This document shows, one piece after another, positions 1-8,223 of a DNA stretch of 64,000 nt. Numbering within the stretch: the first letter of the stretch is position 1; every line of letters begins with the position of its first letter. Below the pieces are notes generated by a model, which made no database searches, had not been told where the DNA came from, and saw nothing but the letters and a program-made list of their open reading frames with translations. The stretch comes from Billgrantia montanilacus (GTDB lineage Bacteria; Pseudomonadota; Gammaproteobacteria; Pseudomonadales; Halomonadaceae), in contig NZ_QPII01000005.1 of the NCBI RefSeq assembly GCF_003336675.1, forward strand, positions 196,776 through 260,775, in the 5' to 3' direction. The translations under genes were made by a program, and so were the position numbers.

Positions 1-258
1 GCCGGGGACCTGGACACCGTGGTGCTTGGCTGCACGCACTTTCCCCTGCTCGGCGCCTGTATTGCCGAGGCGGCACCCCGCGGGGTGCGCCTGATCGACT
101 CCGGCGAGGCCATCGCACGCCGGACGGCTCAGGTTGTCGCTCGGCCCACGTCTCGCGGCGAGTGTGACCGCAGCTTTGCCACTGCCCTGGATAGTCGCCT
201 GAGCCGGGCCCTCGAGGCGTTTGGCTTCGACGCGCCGCAGCTGCTATCCCTCGATTGA
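1..258 (+). CDS. murI: Glutamate racemase, C-terminal part (5' end outside window)
   Basis: Only the last 85 codons are present; the reading frame is open from base 1 and stops at 256-258. Glutamate racemase converts L- to D-glutamate for peptidoglycan. The visible part carries the second catalytic-cysteine motif of the family, LGCTHFPLL (base 25 onward), followed by the usual IDSGEAIA segment. The final 50 residues are less conserved but end at a length normal for MurI. trmA starts 37 bases downstream on the same strand. Identification rests on the LGCTHFP and DSGE motifs and is firm despite truncation. Confidence 0.93.
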   Translation, partial: AGDLDTVVLGCTHFPLLGACIAEAAPRGVRLIDSGEAIARRTAQVVARPTSRGECDRSFATALDSRLSRALEAFGFDAPQLLSLD

Positions 259-295
259 TACTTTCTTCCTTGCCACGCCCACGACAGGAGTTGCC

Positions 296-1420
296 GTGTC
301 CCTTCCCGTTGTCGATCCCGCGCGCTACGACCAGCAGCTCGAGGCCAAGCGCGAGCGTATCGTTCGCCAGTTCGCTCCCTTCTCGCCGCCGCCGCTGGAG
401 GTTCTGGCATCGCCACCGAGCCATTATCGCCAGCGCTGCGAGTTTCGTATCTGGCATGAGGGCGATGACCTGTTCTATGCGATGTTCGAAACGCAGGAGG
501 CCGAGGGCGACACCGAAGATCCCAGGAAAAAGCGCGTCGTTCGCCTGGACCAGTATCCGGTTGCCAGCCTGCAGATCAATGCGTTGATGCCCCGGCTGCG
601 CGAGGCGCTGCTGGCCAGCCCCACGCTGCGCCATCGTTTGTTTCAGGTGGAGTTCCTGACCACCTTGAGCGGCGAGGCGCTGGTGACCTTGATCTATCAT
701 CGGCCGCTGGATGAGGCCTGGGAGGCCGAGGCGCGAGCGCTTCAGTCTCAATTGGGTATCTTCATCATCGGCCGTTCGCGCAAGCAGCGACTGGTGCTTG
801 AGCGTGACCATGTCTGGGAGCGACTGGACGTGGACGGGCGTTCCTTCGTTTACCAGCAGGTGGAAAACAGCTTCACACAGCCCAACGCGGAGATCTGTCG
901 CGCCATGCTGGTCTGGGCACGGGAGGTGACACGTGGAAGCCAGGATCATGACCTGGTCGAACTCTATTGCGGCAACGGCAACTTCACCGTTGCGCTGGCA
1001 GAGAACTTTCGCCGCGTGCTGGCCACCGAAATCTCGCGCACCTCGGTAGCCAGCGCCCGGGAAAACCTGGCTGCCAATGGCATCGACAACGCGGTGATCG
1101 GGCGGATGTCGGCGGAGGAGTTTGCAGAGGCGCTCAAGGGGGAGAAAGGAGGGCGCCGGGTAGCGGAGATGGGCCTGGAGACATACGACTTCGCCACGAT
1201 TCTGGTGGACCCTCCTCGGGCGGGTCTTGATGACGTGAGTTGCCGACAACTGAGCGAGTATCCCCGTATCGTCTATATTTCATGCAGCCCCGATACATTG
1301 GCGCGGAACCTGGAAACGTTGTGCCGCACGCACAGGATCGCGCGCTTTGCGCTGTTTGACCAGTTTCCCTGGACCCATCACTGCGAATGCGGCGTAATCC
1401 TGGAGCGACACGCCACCTGA
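296..1420 (+). CDS. trmA: tRNA (uracil-5-)-methyltransferase TrmA
   Basis: This enzyme makes 5-methyluridine at position 54 of the tRNA T-loop using S-adenosylmethionine. The protein is 374 residues, close to the usual 360-370. The SAM-binding loop ELYCGNGNFT, the DPPRAG motif, the catalytic-cysteine segment YISCSPDTLARN and the C-terminal ECGVILER are all visible. The frame is open further upstream, but I chose the GTG at 296: an AGGAG lies five bases before it and the product then begins with the family-typical SLPVVDPARYDQQL. It follows murI closely and may be cotranscribed with it. There is no sign of damage. Confidence 0.95.
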   Translation: MSLPVVDPARYDQQLEAKRERIVRQFAPFSPPPLEVLASPPSHYRQRCEFRIWHEGDDLFYAMFETQEAEGDTEDPRKKRVVRLDQYPVASLQINALMPRLREALLASPTLRHRLFQVEFLTTLSGEALVTLIYHRPLDEAWEAEARALQSQLGIFIIGRSRKQRLVLERDHVWERLDVDGRSFVYQQVENSFTQPNAEICRAMLVWAREVTRGSQDHDLVELYCGNGNFTVALAENFRRVLATEISRTSVASARENLAANGIDNAVIGRMSAEEFAEALKGEKGGRRVAEMGLETYDFATILVDPPRAGLDDVSCRQLSEYPRIVYISCSPDTLARNLETLCRTHRIARFALFDQFPWTHHCECGVILERHAT

Positions 1421-1626
1421 GTCGACCTGTGAAATCCTGCTCTCGGGAAAAGTCAAGTAGCAGATCGTCATATGGCGATGCCCAAGCGACATGCACCATG
1501 AGAAGGCTGGCAAGTCAGTAGGGTACGCGCCGGGGCTGCAGTATGCTTGGCACCACGAGGCCAGTTGGCCGCGGTGAATCTACCCCAGGGCCGTAACGCT
1601 ACGGCTCCAGGCAGCCGAGGTGAGGG

Positions 1627-4600
1627 ATGCAATACGAGACGATCGAGACAGGCAGACAGGATATTCTCAAGCAGCTGCGTGAGCGCCTGGATAGCCGTCT
1701 GGAGAAGGAGCGGGCCGATGAGGTGGAAGCCTTTGCCCGCTATTTCTATGCCACGGTGCCGCTGGAGGACCTGGCCGACCGTAGGCTGGACGATCTCTAC
1801 GGTGCGACCCTGTCGGTGTGGCACTTCATCCAGCAGCACGACCCGACGTCGCCCAAGGTGCGGGTCTTCAATCCCGACTTCGAGGAACACGGCTGGCAGT
1901 CGTCGCACACCTTCGTGGCCGTCCTGCACGAGGATATGCCGTTCCTGGTCGACTCGGTGCGGATCGAGCTCAACCGTCGCGGCCTCACTGTACATGCGAT
2001 CCATAACGCCGTGCTGGCGGTGGAACGTGACGCCGAGCACAATCTGAGGCGGGTCTGCTCCCCACGGGAAGAACAGGCCCCGGAACACCGCGAGTCCTTG
2101 ATTGCCATTGAGATCGACCGCCATTCGACCCCCGCCTTGCTGGCCGATATCGAGCGTGCCCTTCACGAGGTACTGCGTGACGTGCGCATCGCCGTGGGTG
2201 ACTACGAGGCGATGTGCGACCGGGCGAGGGAGGCCATTTCAGAGCTTCGCAAAGGCTGCCCCGAGGAGGTCGATCCGGGCGATCACGAGGAGGCCGTGGC
2301 GTTCCTCGAGTGGCTGGTTCGCGACAATTTCACCTTCCTGGGCTACGACGAGTACACCATCGAGACCGGTGCCGACGGAGATCGCCTGGCCAGGGTGTCC
2401 GGCAGTGAGCTGGGCGTGTTTCGTCTCGACCTGCCGCGCTATCAGGAGCGCATTCGTACCGAGCTGGGCGTCGATGGCAATCGTTTCGTGCTGGTGCCCC
2501 AGCTGCTGTCGTTTGCCAAGAGCGCGCATCATGCTCGTGTACACCGGCCGACCTATCCCGACTATATTTCCATCGATCGCTATGACGACCAAGGCCGGGT
2601 CATCGGTGAGCATCGCTTCCTGGGGCTGTTCACCTCCACTGTCTACAATGAATCTCCCCGCAACATTCCGCTGCTGCGGCGCAAGCTCAAGGCGGTAATG
2701 GAGATTGCCGGCTTCAACCCCAAGGGCCACAACGGCAAGCAGCTGCTGCAGATTCTCGAAGTCTATCCGCGTGACGACCTGTTCCAGATCGATACCCAGG
2801 AGCTGGCCAGGACGGCGCTGGGCATCCTCGATATACGTGAACGTCGTCGGGTTCGCATCTTCGTGCGTACCGACCATTCCGGACGCTTCCACTCCTGCCT
2901 GGTCTTCGTGCCGCGGGATGTGTTCTCCACGGACCTGCGCCTGCGCATCCAGCAGATGCTCTGCGAGGAGCTCGACGCTACCTTCGGGGATTTCAACACC
3001 TATCTCTCCGAGTCGGTACTGGCCCGGATCCAGTTCATCCTGCGTTTCAACAGCGACGTGCCCCGGGAAGTCAACCTCAAGCGCCTCGAGTCCAAGGTGG
3101 CTCAGCTGGCCCGTAGCTGGCGCGATGAGCTGCAGGAAGCCATGATCGAGGGCTTCGGCGAGGAACAGGCCAATGAGCTGATGGATCGTTTCCGCGATGC
3201 CTTCCCCGCCGGCTACCGTGAAGACTTCGGTTCCCGAACGGCCGTCTTCGACCTGCAACACTTGGCCGAGTTGGATGAGGGCGAGCCCCTGGCGCTATCG
3301 CTCTATCGCCTGGTCGAGGAGGAGGGGAGCGGGGTCAATCTCAAGCTGTTCCAGCGCGACCGCCCGATCCCACTCTCCGACGTGCTGCCGGTCATGGAGA
3401 ACCTGGGGCTGCGGGTCATCGGCGAGCGTCCCTATGAGATCAACACGCCGGACGTCCGTTACCTGCTGCATGACTTCGACCTCGAGCATCACACCAGTAC
3501 CGAGGTCAGCCTGCAGCAGATGCGCGAACCCTTCATCGAGGCGTTTCGGCGGATCTGGGCCGGCGAGGCGGAGAACGACTCGTTCAATCGGCTGATCATC
3601 GTTGCCAACCTGGATTGGCGCGAGGTGGCGATGCTGCGTACCTATGCACGCTACCTGAAGCAGATTCGCTTCGGCATGTCACAGGACTACATCGCGGCGA
3701 CTCTGGCCAATCATCCGGAGATCACCCGTGAATTGGTCAAGCTCTTCGACCTACGCTTCGACCCGGTTCACCGCCCCGACGAAGAGGAGGTGGATGCCTG
3801 CATCGAGCGTATCGTCCGCCATCTCGACGGCGTGGCCAGCCTCAACGACGATCAGCTTCTGCGGCGCTACATGGAGCTGATCCAGGCGACGCTGCGGACC
3901 AACTACTATCAACGCAATGATCTGGGGCGCGCCAAGGACTATATCGCCTACAAGCTCGATCCCCGGCGGATTACCGGAATACCCAAGCCGTGCCCCGCCT
4001 TCGAGATATTTGTCTGCTCGCCAAGAGTGGAGGGTGTGCACCTGCGTGGCGGCAAGGTGGCCCGTGGTGGGCTGCGCTGGTCCGACCGACATGAGGACTA
4101 CCGCACCGAGGTACTGGGCCTGGTGAAGGCCCAGCAGGTCAAGAATGCCGTGATCGTGCCGGTGGGGGCCAAGGGCGGCTTCGTCTGCAAGCGCATGCCC
4201 GAGGGAGCCGATCGTGACACCATCCAGCAGGAGGGGATCGCCTGCTACAAGACCTTCATTCGTGCGCTGCTCGATGTCACCGACAACCGGGTGGGCAGTG
4301 AGGTGGTGCCGCCCAGGGACGTCGTGCGCCACGACGACGACGACGCCTACCTGGTGGTGGCGGCCGACAAGGGCACAGCCACCTTCTCCGATATCGCCAA
4401 CGAGATCTCCGCCGAGTATGGCCACTGGCTGGGTGATGCCTTCGCCTCGGGGGGGGCCAACGGTTACGACCACAAGAAGATGGGCATCACCGCTCGTGGC
4501 GCCTGGGAGTCGGTGAAGCGTCATTTCCGCAGCCTGGGGCTGAATACCCAGCGTGAGGAGTTCAGCGTGCTTGGTATTGGCGACATGGCCGGCGACGTCT

Positions 4601-6468
4601 TCGGCAACGGCATGCTGCTGTCCGACAAGATTCGCCTGGTGGGTGCGTTCAACCACCTGCATATCTTCGTCGACCCCAATCCGGATGCCGCGGCCACCTT
4701 CGCCGAGCGTCAGCGACTCTTCTCGATGCCGCGCTCCAGTTGGGAGGACTTCGACAAGTCCCTGATCTCCGAAGGCGGCGGTATCTTCAAGCGCAGTGCC
4801 AAGTCGATCGCGATAACGCCCCAGATGCAGGAGACATTCGGCATCGCCGAGGATCGGCTCTCGCCCAACGACCTGCTGCGCGCCATGCTGCGGTCGCCGG
4901 TCGACCTGCTGTGGAACGGCGGCATCGGTACCTACGTGAAGGCCAGTGACGAGACCGACACCGAAGTTGGCGACAAGGCCAATGATTCGTTGCGTATCAA
5001 CGGCCGTGAGCTGAAGTGCCGCGTGGTCGGAGAGGGTGGCAACCTGGGCCTGACCCAGCGCGGGCGCATGGAAGCCGCCGAAAATGGCGTGAAGGTCTTC
5101 ACGGACTTCATCGACAACGCCGGTGGGGTGAACTGCTCTGACCATGAGGTCAACATCAAGATCCTCATTGACGAGGTGGTAAAGCGCGGTGACATGACCG
5201 AGAAGCAGCGTAACCAGCTGCTTGCCGACATGACCGAGCAGGTGGCCGATCTGGTGATCCTCGACAACTATCGCCAGACACAGGCAATCTACCTTTCGCA
5301 GATGCTGTCTCAATACGGTATCGGACCCTATCGCCGCTTCGTCAGTGAGCTGGAAGCCCAAGGGCAGTTGGACCGGGAGCTTGAATTCCTGCCGGTCGAC
5401 GAGACGATCCAGGAGCGTGCCACGACCGGGCAGGGCATGACGCTGCCGGAGCTGTCGGTATTGATCTCCTACTCCAAGAGCGTGCTCAAGGGCGACGTGC
5501 TCGCCTCCGACGTGCCCGACGACCCCTATATCCAGCAGTATCTGGAGCGGATATTCCCGCCGGTCCTGGTCGAGCGTTTCCGGGGCGAGATGTACGATCA
5601 TCGCTTGAAGCGCGAAATCGTTACGACCCAGGTGGCCAACGACCTGGTCGATCACATGGGTATCGTCTTTGTGCGTCGCCTGATCGACTCCACCGGAGCC
5701 AGCCGGGCCGATGTCGCTCGTGCCTATATCGTCGCCCGGGACAGCTTCCAGTTGTCCGATATCTGGGAGCAAGTGGAGGCCCTGGACAATCAGGTGGCGA
5801 GCGACGTCCAGTACTCGATGATGCTCGACCTGATGCGCCTGATCCGTCGTACCACGCGCTGGTTCCTGCGCCAGCGGTTGGGCCTTTCCACGCGGGATGC
5901 CATCGATTACTTTGCCCCCCGGGTGGCGCAGCTTCAGGAAGGCATCGGCGAGCTGCTGCGTGGCGAGGAGTATGAGCGCTGGGAGCTCAAGCGCAACGAG
6001 CTGATCGAGGCGGACGTGCCGGAAGCGCTGGCCTGCACCGTAGCGGCGGCGGGCAGCCTGTACGGGGCGCTGGGCGTCATTCAGGCGGCACGTCAGACCG
6101 ATGAGAAGCCGCAGCGCGTCGCCGAGGTCTTCTACGAGATCGGCAGCCGGCTGGAGCTTCCGTGGATGATCCAGCAGGTGACCAACCTCGAGGTGGGCGA
6201 CAGCTGGCAGGCCCAGGCCCGCGAGACCTTCCGCGACGATATCGACCGCCAGCAGCTGGCGCTGACGGTCAGCGTGCTGAAGACGGAGGATGGCCGCGAG
6301 CCGGAGGAGCGGGTCGACAACTGGCTGCAGATGCACAGTTCCCTGCATGAGCGCTGGTGTCGGTTGATCGCCGAAGTGCGTAGCGGAGGTAGCCAGGCAA
6401 GCTTCCCGCTGTTTGCCGTGGCGGTCCGCGAGCTGGTCGACCTGGCGGAGAGCAACGGCGAGAGCTGA
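1627..6468 (+). CDS. gdhB: NAD-specific glutamate dehydrogenase, large (GDH-180 type)
   Basis: At 1,613 residues this matches the roughly 1,600-residue NAD-GDH class that oxidises glutamate to 2-oxoglutarate and ammonia for catabolism. The N-terminal half is the long regulatory region of the class (ACT-like segments inferred). The catalytic half starts with KVARGGLRWSDRHEDYRTE, followed by the lysine-containing VPVGAKGGFV segment, and the nucleotide-binding part carries GIGDMAGDVFGNGML. The start ATG lies about six bases after a GAGG. A strong hairpin follows the stop, so it is probably a single-gene transcript. A long antisense reading frame over its 3' half is a codon-bias shadow. Confidence 0.95.
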   Translation: MQYETIETGRQDILKQLRERLDSRLEKERADEVEAFARYFYATVPLEDLADRRLDDLYGATLSVWHFIQQHDPTSPKVRVFNPDFEEHGWQSSHTFVAVLHEDMPFLVDSVRIELNRRGLTVHAIHNAVLAVERDAEHNLRRVCSPREEQAPEHRESLIAIEIDRHSTPALLADIERALHEVLRDVRIAVGDYEAMCDRAREAISELRKGCPEEVDPGDHEEAVAFLEWLVRDNFTFLGYDEYTIETGADGDRLARVSGSELGVFRLDLPRYQERIRTELGVDGNRFVLVPQLLSFAKSAHHARVHRPTYPDYISIDRYDDQGRVIGEHRFLGLFTSTVYNESPRNIPLLRRKLKAVMEIAGFNPKGHNGKQLLQILEVYPRDDLFQIDTQELARTALGILDIRERRRVRIFVRTDHSGRFHSCLVFVPRDVFSTDLRLRIQQMLCEELDATFGDFNTYLSESVLARIQFILRFNSDVPREVNLKRLESKVAQLARSWRDELQEAMIEGFGEEQANELMDRFRDAFPAGYREDFGSRTAVFDLQHLAELDEGEPLALSLYRLVEEEGSGVNLKLFQRDRPIPLSDVLPVMENLGLRVIGERPYEINTPDVRYLLHDFDLEHHTSTEVSLQQMREPFIEAFRRIWAGEAENDSFNRLIIVANLDWREVAMLRTYARYLKQIRFGMSQDYIAATLANHPEITRELVKLFDLRFDPVHRPDEEEVDACIERIVRHLDGVASLNDDQLLRRYMELIQATLRTNYYQRNDLGRAKDYIAYKLDPRRITGIPKPCPAFEIFVCSPRVEGVHLRGGKVARGGLRWSDRHEDYRTEVLGLVKAQQVKNAVIVPVGAKGGFVCKRMPEGADRDTIQQEGIACYKTFIRALLDVTDNRVGSEVVPPRDVVRHDDDDAYLVVAADKGTATFSDIANEISAEYGHWLGDAFASGGANGYDHKKMGITARGAWESVKRHFRSLGLNTQREEFSVLGIGDMAGDVFGNGMLLSDKIRLVGAFNHLHIFVDPNPDAAATFAERQRLFSMPRSSWEDFDKSLISEGGGIFKRSAKSIAITPQMQETFGIAEDRLSPNDLLRAMLRSPVDLLWNGGIGTYVKASDETDTEVGDKANDSLRINGRELKCRVVGEGGNLGLTQRGRMEAAENGVKVFTDFIDNAGGVNCSDHEVNIKILIDEVVKRGDMTEKQRNQLLADMTEQVADLVILDNYRQTQAIYLSQMLSQYGIGPYRRFVSELEAQGQLDRELEFLPVDETIQERATTGQGMTLPELSVLISYSKSVLKGDVLASDVPDDPYIQQYLERIFPPVLVERFRGEMYDHRLKREIVTTQVANDLVDHMGIVFVRRLIDSTGASRADVARAYIVARDSFQLSDIWEQVEALDNQVASDVQYSMMLDLMRLIRRTTRWFLRQRLGLSTRDAIDYFAPRVAQLQEGIGELLRGEEYERWELKRNELIEADVPEALACTVAAAGSLYGALGVIQAARQTDEKPQRVAEVFYEIGSRLELPWMIQQVTNLEVGDSWQAQARETFRDDIDRQQLALTVSVLKTEDGREPEERVDNWLQMHSSLHERWCRLIAEVRSGGSQASFPLFAVAVRELVDLAESNGES

Positions 6469-6507
6469 GCCGAGACGTCATCAAGCCTATCCTTCATCGT
6501 GGAAACG

Positions 6508-6527
6508 AACCCCGCTACGGCGGGGTT
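6508..6527 (+). terminator. Hairpin terminator after gdhB
   Basis: An 8-bp perfect stem (AACCCCGC / GCGGGGTT) with a four-base loop lies 40 bases after the dehydrogenase stop. The U-run is weak (TTCGTCGTC), so it may be an imperfect intrinsic terminator. Confidence 0.6.
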
Positions 6528-6529
6528 CG

Positions 6530-6558
6530 TCGTCATGTGCGGGAAGCGCTGCTATAAT
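6530..6558 (+). promoter_or_regulatory. Probable pyrD promoter (-10 box)
   Basis: A perfect TATAAT at 6553-6558 lies 51 bases before the pyrD start. The hexamer 17 bases upstream, TCGTCA (6530-6535), is a poor -35, so only the -10 call is firm. Confidence 0.45.
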
Positions 6559-6609
6559 CGCGCCCGCCTGTCGCCCTTGACCTGTCGTACTAGACCCCTG
6601 GAGATGCCC

Positions 6610-7659
6610 ATGTATCCGCTTGCCCGTTCGATCCTGTTTCGACTCGATGCCGAAACCGCGCACGGGTATGCCCTCTCGGCCCTGGACCTGGCGCATCGCC
6701 TGAAGCTGGCTGCCCGGCTGGGTGGTGCGCGAGTCGACGACCCGGTGGAGGTGATGGGCCTGCGCTTTCCCAACCGGCTCGGCCTGGCGGCGGGGCTGGA
6801 CAAGAATGCCGACCACCTCGATGCCCTGGGCGCGCTGGGGTTCGGCTTCGTCGAGGTGGGCACCGTCACGCCGCGGCCCCAGGCGGGCAACCCGAAGCCT
6901 CGCCTGTTTCGCCTGCCGGAGCAGGGGGCGATCATCAATCGCATGGGCTTCAACAATGCGGGGATCGATCACCTGGTGGCCCAGGTAAAGAAGAGCCGCT
7001 ATGACGGCGTCATCGGCATCAACATCGGCAAGAACCTGACCACCCCGGTGGAGCAGGCGGTGGACGACTACCTGATCTGCCTGGAAAAGGCCCATGCCCA
7101 CGCCCACTACGTAGCCGTCAATATCTCGTCACCCAATACGCCGGGACTGCGTAACCTCCAGTTCGGGGAACATCTGGATGCCTTGCTGGGCACCTTGCGC
7201 GAAGCCGGCAACCGCCTTGATCAGCAGGCGGGGCGCCGAGTACCCCTGGCGGTCAAGATTGCGCCGGACATGACGCCCGAGGAGGTGGCGCTGGTCGCTG
7301 CCAGCATTTCTTCCAATGGCATCGATGCGGTGATTGCCACCAATACCACCGTGTCGCGGGACGCCGTCTCCGGGCTGGTGCATGCCGATGAGCAGGGCGG
7401 GCTGTCGGGGCCTCCCGTCTTCGAGCCCTCCAATACCGTCATTCGCGAGCTGCGTCGCCACTTGCCCGAATTGCCCATTGTCGGCGTGGGGGGAGTCGAC
7501 AGCGGCGAGGCCGCCGTGGCCAAGGTCGTGGCGGGTGCCGATCTGGTCCAGCTCTATTCGGGCTTCATTTATCGCGGTCCGTCCCTGGTCGGAGAGTGTG
7601 CCGAGGCACTCAGGGCGGCGCGGAGAAAGATAAGAGAAGAGGGGGGGAGTGAGGGCTAG
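6610..7659 (+). CDS. pyrD: Dihydroorotate dehydrogenase (quinone), class 2
   Basis: This membrane-associated FMN enzyme oxidises dihydroorotate to orotate in pyrimidine synthesis and passes electrons to quinone. The protein is 349 residues. It shows the N-terminal amphipathic segment MYPLARSILFRLDAETAH, FMN-binding GLAAGLDKN, the class 2 VEVGTVTPRPQ and RMGFNNAG motifs, the catalytic-serine region VNISSPNTPGLR and the C-terminal GGV/QLYSGFIYRGP phosphate-binding segment. The open frame extends upstream to 6499, but ATG 6610 has a GAG six bases before it and matches the family N-terminus. A terminator follows directly. Confidence 0.96.
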   Translation: MYPLARSILFRLDAETAHGYALSALDLAHRLKLAARLGGARVDDPVEVMGLRFPNRLGLAAGLDKNADHLDALGALGFGFVEVGTVTPRPQAGNPKPRLFRLPEQGAIINRMGFNNAGIDHLVAQVKKSRYDGVIGINIGKNLTTPVEQAVDDYLICLEKAHAHAHYVAVNISSPNTPGLRNLQFGEHLDALLGTLREAGNRLDQQAGRRVPLAVKIAPDMTPEEVALVAASISSNGIDAVIATNTTVSRDAVSGLVHADEQGGLSGPPVFEPSNTVIRELRRHLPELPIVGVGGVDSGEAAVAKVVAGADLVQLYSGFIYRGPSLVGECAEALRAARRKIREEGGSEG

Positions 7660-7667
7660 ATACAAGA

Positions 7668-7693
7668 AAGCCCGTGAAGCGACTCACGGGCTT
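7668..7693 (+). terminator. Hairpin terminator after pyrD
   Basis: A 10-bp perfect stem (AAGCCCGTGA / TCACGGGCTT) around a six-base loop starts nine bases after the pyrD stop. It could also act on the convergent rmf transcript, which ends at 7750. Confidence 0.8.
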
Positions 7694-7749
7694 GTGTCGT
7701 TACCGCCTCGGATAGGCGGCAAGGGACGGTTGATTGGGTGGGAAATGCG

Positions 7750-7956
7750 TTACAACACCATGGGGTTCTTGTGAATGCCGGAGACGCCGGTCATACCGGC
7801 CCACTGATCCCCACGGCCTTCACGCCAACCACTCATCCAGTATTCACGTATATTGACATCCTGACTGGGACAGTCGTCGCGGGAGCGCCCGGAAATGCCT
7901 GCCTTGTAGCCATGGAGGTAGGCGCGCTGGAAGCGATCACGTTTCTGTCTTTTCAT
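7750..7956 (-). CDS. rmf: Ribosome modulation factor
   Basis: RMF dimerises 70S ribosomes into inactive 100S particles in stationary phase or stress. The product is 68 residues and opens with MKRQKRDRFQRAYLHGY, nearly the same as E. coli RMF, followed by the conserved AGISGRSRDDCP and GWREGR segments. The open frame extends a further 46 codons upstream, but the ATG at 7956 is the family start and has AGAGG seven bases before it. It is convergent with pyrD and divergent from rlmL. The upstream AT-richer stretch (8100-8190) probably holds its promoter. Confidence 0.95.
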   Translation of the reverse strand: MKRQKRDRFQRAYLHGYKAGISGRSRDDCPSQDVNIREYWMSGWREGRGDQWAGMTGVSGIHKNPMVL

Positions 7957-8223
7957 CGGATGACCTCTCGTAAAGGTACCAATTTGGGGCGCACGACATG
8001 TACGACCCGACGTTCCACCGCCCGCATAACCGTGTGAAACGGCAGAGCGAATGGGTGCAAGTCCAAACAGGACTCGCCAAGAGAACGCATGCATCCTTAC
8101 AGTAGCTACTAAGACTAGTCTTAGCGCATTTCGGGTGTCATTGTCGACCTATCTTTCGTCAAAAGCCGGACTCAATTTTGTAACAAAAGGAACATGCCCG
8201 ACCCGAGGGGCGGGAACGACACC

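Noticed and set aside
3751-6348. Long minus-strand reading frame (865 codons) over the 3' half of the NAD-glutamate dehydrogenase gene
   Set aside because: It is a codon-bias shadow of a well-recognised plus-strand gene: no domain, repetitive Leu/His/Gly composition and no ribosome site.
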